From the NCBI GenBank assembly GCA_934569045.1, contig CAKTJX010000034.1:1-26759 (forward strand): a stretch of DNA of 26,759 bases, in the 5' to 3' direction. Source of the DNA: an uncultured Oscillospiraceae bacterium (GTDB lineage: Bacteria; Bacillota; Clostridia; Oscillospirales; Oscillospiraceae). A program made the translations under genes and the position numbers. The notes under the pieces were generated by a model that was not told where the DNA came from, made no database searches, and was given only the letters and a program-made list of their open reading frames with translations. Shown here one piece after another: positions 22,218 through 26,759 of this stretch. The first letter of the stretch is position 1, and each line of letters opens with the position of its first letter.

Positions 22218-24122
22218 ATGGAAACCTGGCTTGAAAGCGTTTATTCCGACGGCTCTGCCGCCTTTGTGTCCAATCCCGCCCCCAAACTGCATGAGACGGT
22301 CACCATTCGGCTGCGGATGTATCAGGATGCCCCGGCGGAGCATGTGTTCCTCCGTTCGACTCCCAACGGTGGGGAGCTGAAGGTGGAAATGCACCGGGCG
22401 GAAATCCGGGATGGACTCGTTTACTGGGAATGCCCGCTGCAAATCATCGAGCGCCGGACCCAGTATCATTTTTATATCGCCTGCAAGGATGTAATCTATT
22501 TCTACACCCAGAAGGAGATCACCACCTATTTGCCGGAGCACAGCTATGATTTTGTGCTCCTGACGGACTATGTGCAGCCGGCCTGGGTAAAGGATGCGGT
22601 ATTCTACCAGATATTCCCAGAGCGCTTCTGCAATGGAGATCCCAGCAATGATGTCAAAACAGGGGAGTACAGCCAGGATGGCCACCCCTGCATCCATATG
22701 GACCACTGGGATGACACCCCGCTGACCTATGAGCAGGGGCACTGCCTGGATTTTTACGGCGGCGATTTGCAGGGCATTCAGCAGAAAATCCCCTATCTCA
22801 AAGAGCTGGGGGTGACTGCGCTGTACCTGAACCCGATTTTTTACGCCCCCTCCTGCCACAAATACGACTGCCTGGATTATTTCCATGTGGACCCCCACTT
22901 TGGCGGGGATGAAGCGCTGGCAAACTTAAGCCGTGCCCTGCATGAAAACGGCATGAAGCTGATCCTGGATATTTCCATCAACCATACCGGCACGGCCCAC
23001 CGCTGGTTCAACCGGGATGGGGAATATTTCCCGGAGTCCGAAGGGGCCTACCACAACCCGGACTCCGTGGAGCGGGGCTATTATTTCTTTGACAAGGACA
23101 ACCACTACCACGGCTGGTGGGATCTGGAGTCCATGCCCACTTTGAATTATACCTCCGATTCCCTGCGGGAGGTCGTCTACCGGGGGCCGGATTCTGTGCT
23201 GAAAAAGTGGCTGAAGCCGCCCTACAGCATCGATGGCTGGCGGTTTGATGTGGCGGATGTGTTCGCCCGGAACGGCGAAACCCAGCTGGCCCACGAGCTC
23301 TGGCCCCAGATCCGTCAGAGCATCCGTCAGGAGAACCCCCAGGCCTATATCCTGGCCGAGGATTGGGGGGACTGCGCCCAGTATATGCAGGGCAGCGAGT
23401 GGGATTCCCCCATGAATTACTATGGCTGCGGCCGGGTGATCCGCTCCTTCTATGGGGAACCGGACCAGTTTCTGTCCCGCATCCCGGCGCTGAAGGCCGT
23501 GCGCTATCATATGACCGCCCAGGACGTGGAGCATCGGGTCATGCAGCACCTGGCCAAGCTGCCCTTTGCCCTGTGGGAGAATCAGTTTAATCTGTTTGAC
23601 AGTCACGATACCCCACGCTTCCACAATGACCCGGAGATTTCGGAAGCGGACTTCCAGGGAGCCGCCCTGTTCCAGTTTCTGCTGACTGGAGCGCCCTCTA
23701 TCTATTATGGAGACGAGGCGGATATTGACGGGAGAACGGATGCCAACGAGGGCTGCCGCTACCCCATGCCCTGGCAGAAAAATTTCCGGACAGGGGAGAA
23801 GTACCGCCTGTACCAGACCCTTGCCGCGCTGAAGAAAGCGCACCCCGCCCTGTGCCGGGGCGGCATGAAGTTCCTCTATGCCCAGGGAGACACCTTCGCC
23901 ATTGCCAGGTTCTGGGAAGACGATATTCTGGTTGGCGTGATTTCCAAAGCGGAGACGGAGGAGGTTATCCGTCTGCCCTTGGCGGCGGTGGGGGCCCGGT
24001 GCCCGGATTCCAATACCGATCTGCTGGGAACCCCTGTTGCTTGGGCGCAGGCAGATGAAAAAGCCATTTCCTTCCATGTGATGCCCCACGGCAGCTACCT
24101 GATTTCCTGTACACGCAAATAA
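22218..24122 (+). CDS. GH13 alpha-glycosidase (neopullulanase / maltodextrin glucosidase type)
   Basis: A 634-residue cytosolic enzyme of family GH13 (no signal peptide). An N-terminal beta-rich domain (about 1-125, LHETVTIRLRMYQDAP) resembles the neopullulanase/cyclomaltodextrinase N domain. The (beta/alpha)8 barrel starts at DAVFYQIFPERFCNGD. The conserved regions follow: DISINHTG, GWRFDVADV with nucleophile Asp344, ILAEDWGD with acid/base Glu381, and FDSHDTPR with Asp464. A C-terminal beta domain ends the protein. Such enzymes break down maltodextrins, cyclodextrins or pullulan; which one is not decidable here. The start has taggag 8 bases upstream. It is monocistronic between its promoter and a strong terminator. 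Confidence 0.94.
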   Translation: METWLESVYSDGSAAFVSNPAPKLHETVTIRLRMYQDAPAEHVFLRSTPNGGELKVEMHRAEIRDGLVYWECPLQIIERRTQYHFYIACKDVIYFYTQKEITTYLPEHSYDFVLLTDYVQPAWVKDAVFYQIFPERFCNGDPSNDVKTGEYSQDGHPCIHMDHWDDTPLTYEQGHCLDFYGGDLQGIQQKIPYLKELGVTALYLNPIFYAPSCHKYDCLDYFHVDPHFGGDEALANLSRALHENGMKLILDISINHTGTAHRWFNRDGEYFPESEGAYHNPDSVERGYYFFDKDNHYHGWWDLESMPTLNYTSDSLREVVYRGPDSVLKKWLKPPYSIDGWRFDVADVFARNGETQLAHELWPQIRQSIRQENPQAYILAEDWGDCAQYMQGSEWDSPMNYYGCGRVIRSFYGEPDQFLSRIPALKAVRYHMTAQDVEHRVMQHLAKLPFALWENQFNLFDSHDTPRFHNDPEISEADFQGAALFQFLLTGAPSIYYGDEADIDGRTDANEGCRYPMPWQKNFRTGEKYRLYQTLAALKKAHPALCRGGMKFLYAQGDTFAIARFWEDDILVGVISKAETEEVIRLPLAAVGARCPDSNTDLLGTPVAWAQADEKAISFHVMPHGSYLISCTRK

Positions 24123-24130
24123 AAATCAAA

Positions 24131-24173
24131 TTCCGGGATATTGGTATTGTGCACCAATATCCCGGAAATTTTT
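24131..24173. terminator. Strong terminator after the GH13 gene
   Basis: A perfect 14-bp stem ttccgggatattgg/ccaatatcccggaa (24131-24144 with 24154-24167) with a 9-nt loop is followed by attttt. The A-rich left flank would let it work from the other side too. Confidence 0.95.
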
Positions 24174-24204
24174 GTATGGGTTGTATAGTTTTTTGTTCTC
24201 TTGG

Positions 24205-24218
24205 TTAGCATATGCTAA
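24205..24218. promoter_or_regulatory. 14-bp perfect palindrome upstream of the hydrogenase operon
   Basis: ttagcatatgctaa is a perfect palindrome about 82 bp upstream of the -35 box, in the AT-rich gap between the GH13 terminator and the nuoE promoter. Placement and symmetry suit a dimeric regulator site; I do not recognise the consensus. Confidence 0.45.
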
Positions 24219-24299
24219 TTTTTGAGAAAAATTTTGGACGGTGAAAAGAGGCAGATTGCATAAAGATTGTTCATAACGACGGAAAAAACCTCCGATATA

Positions 24300-24328
24300 T
24301 TGATATAACATGTTGAATTTGATATAAT
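24300..24328 (+). promoter_or_regulatory. Promoter of the NuoE/NuoF-type operon
   Basis: ttgata (24300-24305) and a perfect tataat (24323-24328) are spaced by 17 bp. The first gene starts 32 bp downstream with aaaggagg. Confidence 0.9.
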
Positions 24329-24359
24329 CAGCTTGCCTACATCAAAGGAGGAATAAATT

Positions 24360-24836
24360 ATGCTGGATGAATCCTACTACCGGAAAACAGACGAGATCAT
24401 CGCCCGCTATGGCAAAGAGGCCAAGGCGCTGATTCCCGTCATGCAGGATGTTCAGGCGGAATACCGCTACCTGCCCGGGGAGCTGCTGTCCTATATCGCA
24501 AAGCAAATTGGCGTTACAGAGACCAAAGCCTACAGCGTTGCTACCTTCTATGAGAATTTTTCCTTTGAAGCAAAGGGAAAGTATGTGATCAAGGTCTGCG
24601 ATGGCACCGCCTGCCATGTGCGCCACTCCACGCCCGTCCTGGAGGCCCTCTGGAAGGAGTTGGGCCTGAGCAAAAAGAAGCACACCACAGACGATATGCT
24701 CTTCACGGTAGAAACCGTTTCCTGTCTGGGTGCCTGCGGTCTGGCACCCACCATGATGGTCAACGAGCAGGTCCATCCGGCTATGACACCGGAAAAGGCC
24801 CTGGCACTGATTGCGGAATTGAGAGGTAAAGGCTGA
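24360..24836 (+). CDS. nuoE: NuoE-type [2Fe-2S] subunit (NADH-linked hydrogenase/oxidoreductase)
   Basis: A 158-residue soluble subunit of the NuoE/HndA/HydC family. An N-terminal helical part (LIPVMQDVQAEYRYLPGELLSYIAKQIG) precedes a thioredoxin-like [2Fe-2S] domain with Cys80 and Cys85 (VCDGTAC) and Cys122 and Cys126 (CLGAC). It passes electrons between NADH/FMN on the NuoF partner and the catalytic subunit. aaaggagg lies just upstream. It overlaps nuoF by one base (TGATG). In anaerobic Clostridia this pair usually belongs to an electron-bifurcating [FeFe] hydrogenase or a formate dehydrogenase, not respiratory complex I. Confidence 0.95.
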   Translation: MLDESYYRKTDEIIARYGKEAKALIPVMQDVQAEYRYLPGELLSYIAKQIGVTETKAYSVATFYENFSFEAKGKYVIKVCDGTACHVRHSTPVLEALWKELGLSKKKHTTDDMLFTVETVSCLGACGLAPTMMVNEQVHPAMTPEKALALIAELRGKG

Positions 24837-26722
24837 TGATCCAGAATATTGAAGATCTGTCCCGTGAGCGGGAAAAAGCCGTTGCGGAGATGAACGGCTA
24901 TGACTGCCGGGTCCTGGTTTGCTCCGGCACCGGCTGTATCGCTACCGGCTCCAATAAAATCCACCAGATGCTGAAGGACCTGATTGCTGATGATCCTTCC
25001 ATTGATCTGCAGTTCGCTCCCCACGAAAACCATGACCGGCAGAATATCGGCGTGAAAAAAACCGGCTGCCAGGGCTTCTGTGAGCTGGGCCCCTTGGTCC
25101 GGATTCAGAAGGGGGACCGGGTTGTTCAGTACGTAAAGGTTCAGCCGGAGGACTGCAAGGATATCTACCAGCAGACCATCCTCGGCAATGACGTTATCGA
25201 GCGGCTGCTGTACCACAAGGGCGAGAAGAAGTATGTCCAGCCCGATGAGATTCCCTTCATCGCCAAGCAGACCCGCATTGTTCTGGAGAACTGCGGCAAG
25301 CTGGACGCGGAGTCCCTGGACGAATATCTGGCAGCCGGCGGCTTCCAGGCTCTGGAAAAGGCCATGTTCCAGATGGACCGGGACCAGGTGATTGACGAGA
25401 TCGACAAATCCGGGCTCCGGGGCCGTGGCGGCGGCGGCTTCCCAGCGGGTAAAAAGTGGAAACAGGTGGCCCGCCAGAAGGACCCCATCCGCTATGTGGT
25501 CTGCAACGGTGACGAGGGCGATCCCGGTGCCTTTATGGACGGCTCCGTCATGGAAGGTGACCCCTTCAAGCTGATTGAGGGCATGATGATCGCGGCCTAC
25601 GCGGTTCGTTCCTCCGATGGTTACATCTACGTCCGGGCGGAGTACCCCATGTCCGTTGCCCGCCTGCGCCACGCGATTTCCCTGCTGGAGGAGCGTGGGC
25701 TGCTGGGTGACAACATCCTGGGTTCTGATTTCTCCTTCCGCTTACATATCAACCGGGGCGCTGGCGCTTTTGTCTGCGGCGAGGGCTCCGCACTGACGGC
25801 CTCCATTGAGGGCAATCGGGGTATGCCCCGAGTCAAGCCCCCCAGAACGGTGGAAAAGGGCCTGTGGGAGCGCCCCACGGTTCTGAATAACGTAGAAACC
25901 TACGCTAACGTACCCAAAATCATCCTCAAGGGTGCGGATTGGTACCGCAGTATCGGCACCGCCGGAAGCCCCGGCACCAAGACCTTCTCCCTTACCGGCG
26001 CCATTGAAAATACGGGCCTGATCGAAGTGCCCATGGGCTCCACCCTGCGGGAGATCATCTTTGATATCGGCGGCGGCCTGAAAAACGGTTCCAGCTTCAA
26101 GGCCGTTCAGATCGGCGGCCCCTCCGGCGGCTGCCTGACGGAAAAGCATCTGGACGAGCCACTGGACTTTGACTCCGTGAAGAAATTCAACGCCATCGTC
26201 GGCTCTGGCGGCATGGTGGTTATGGATGAGCACACCTGTATGGTAGAGGTTGCCCGGTTCTTCATGTCCTTTACCCAGCGGGAGAGCTGCGGAAAGTGCG
26301 TTCCCTGCCGGGAGGGCACCAAGCGGATGCTGGAGATTCTGGAAAAGATCGTGGCAGGCCAGGGCGAGCTGGAGGACCTGGACCGGCTGGAGGAGCTGGC
26401 GACCATGGTCAAGACCATGGCCCTGTGCGGCCTGGGCAAGTCCGCGCCGCTGCCGGTCATCTCCACCTTGAATACCTTCCGTGACGAGTACATCGAGCAC
26501 ATCGTGGATAAGAAGTGCCGCGCCAAGGTCTGTACCGCTCTGCGGAAATTTGTCATCAATCCGGACTTCTGTAAGGGCTGCGGCAAGTGCGCCCGGAACT
26601 GCCCGGTGAACGCCATTTCCGGCAAGGTAAAGACCCCCTATCACATCGATCCCACCGTCTGCATCAAGTGCGGCTCCTGTAAGGAGAACTGCGCCTTTGA
26701 TGCCATCTATGTAGAAGCGTAA
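24836..26722 (+). CDS. nuoF: NuoF-type NADH/FMN subunit with N-terminal [2Fe-2S] and C-terminal 2[4Fe-4S] domains
   Basis: A 628-residue fused subunit of the HydB/HndC kind. The N-terminal thioredoxin-like [2Fe-2S] domain (about 20-110) has VCSGTGC and CQGFCELGP. The NADH- and FMN-binding core shows GLRGRGGGGFPAGKKW (about 197-212), CNGDEGDPGAFMD and GAGAFVCGEGSAL. The [4Fe-4S] N3-like site follows as ESCGKCVPCREGT with a later Cys in ALCGLG. The C-terminus is a two-cluster ferredoxin: CKGCGKCARNCPVNAIS and CIKCGSCKENCAFDA. The extra N- and C-terminal modules separate it from complex I NuoF and match bifurcating hydrogenase or formate dehydrogenase diaphorase subunits. Confidence 0.96.
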   Translation: MIQNIEDLSREREKAVAEMNGYDCRVLVCSGTGCIATGSNKIHQMLKDLIADDPSIDLQFAPHENHDRQNIGVKKTGCQGFCELGPLVRIQKGDRVVQYVKVQPEDCKDIYQQTILGNDVIERLLYHKGEKKYVQPDEIPFIAKQTRIVLENCGKLDAESLDEYLAAGGFQALEKAMFQMDRDQVIDEIDKSGLRGRGGGGFPAGKKWKQVARQKDPIRYVVCNGDEGDPGAFMDGSVMEGDPFKLIEGMMIAAYAVRSSDGYIYVRAEYPMSVARLRHAISLLEERGLLGDNILGSDFSFRLHINRGAGAFVCGEGSALTASIEGNRGMPRVKPPRTVEKGLWERPTVLNNVETYANVPKIILKGADWYRSIGTAGSPGTKTFSLTGAIENTGLIEVPMGSTLREIIFDIGGGLKNGSSFKAVQIGGPSGGCLTEKHLDEPLDFDSVKKFNAIVGSGGMVVMDEHTCMVEVARFFMSFTQRESCGKCVPCREGTKRMLEILEKIVAGQGELEDLDRLEELATMVKTMALCGLGKSAPLPVISTLNTFRDEYIEHIVDKKCRAKVCTALRKFVINPDFCKGCGKCARNCPVNAISGKVKTPYHIDPTVCIKCGSCKENCAFDAIYVEA

Positions 26723-26734
26723 GGAGGGGCAGCC

Positions 26735-26759
26735 ATGGGAACCATTACCATCAACGGAA
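26735..26759 (+). CDS. Start of the next subunit (partial; probable catalytic subunit)
   Basis: ATG at 26735 preceded by aaggagg (26721-26727) and 12 bp after nuoF. The eight codons read MGTITING, the usual first strand of a [2Fe-2S] ferredoxin domain at the start of [FeFe] hydrogenases, NuoG or formate dehydrogenase alpha subunits. The window ends here, so which one cannot be told. Confidence 0.7.

Overview
The window looks like chromosome of an anaerobic, fairly GC-rich Clostridia member (Bacillota), probably an Oscillospirales-type gut bacterium. This rests on the dxs-tlyA-nadK-argR-recN cluster, a tyrosine T-box, TPP riboswitch control, a NuoE/NuoF-type hydrogenase operon and the family flavour of the proteins. 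The species assignment is inference only.

Layout. (1) 1-3.7 kb is accessory DNA: a large serine recombinase whose last codons lie in strongly palindromic DNA, then a minus-strand prophage remnant (DUF2442 protein, HK97-gp10-like protein, small acidic protein, and an N-terminally truncated minor head protein ending in a polymorphic-toxin-50-like domain). The remnant stops at the thiamine promoter. (2) 3.7-8.3 kb is a thiamine salvage operon, thiW-thiM-thiE-thiD-thiT-tenA. Its leader has a canonical TPP riboswitch with an intrinsic terminator, followed by a second TPP-aptamer-like domain whose P5 arm is replaced by an unrelated 74-nt arm. (3) 8.4-8.9 kb encodes a Nudix hydrolase. (4) About 8.98-9.6 kb is a ~620-nt structured non-coding region with its own promoter, closed by a long-range helix. 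It is followed by a small membrane protein and then dxs-tlyA-nadK-argR-recN. Length and gene order fit OLE RNA with its partner OapA. (5) 15.9-17.5 kb is tyrS behind a tyrosine T-box. (6) 17.5-18.5 kb is dapA on the minus strand, with a four-unit, 22-bp-periodic hairpin array just past its stop. (7) 18.6-20.8 kb is queA-tgt for queuosine tRNA modification. (8) 21-24.1 kb holds a secreted C39-like/SleB fusion and a GH13 glycosidase. (9) 24.3 kb to the end is the start of a NuoE-NuoF-(catalytic subunit) operon.

How the genes work together. The thiamine operon holds uptake and salvage genes (thiazole and pyrimidine kinases, TMP synthase, TenA, two ECF S-components) and no thiC or thiG, so the cell probably lives on imported thiamine or its halves. 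The TPP product is the cofactor of Dxs downstream. The most unusual content is RNA: the OLE-type locus, the divergent second TPP-like aptamer and the periodic hairpin array after dapA.
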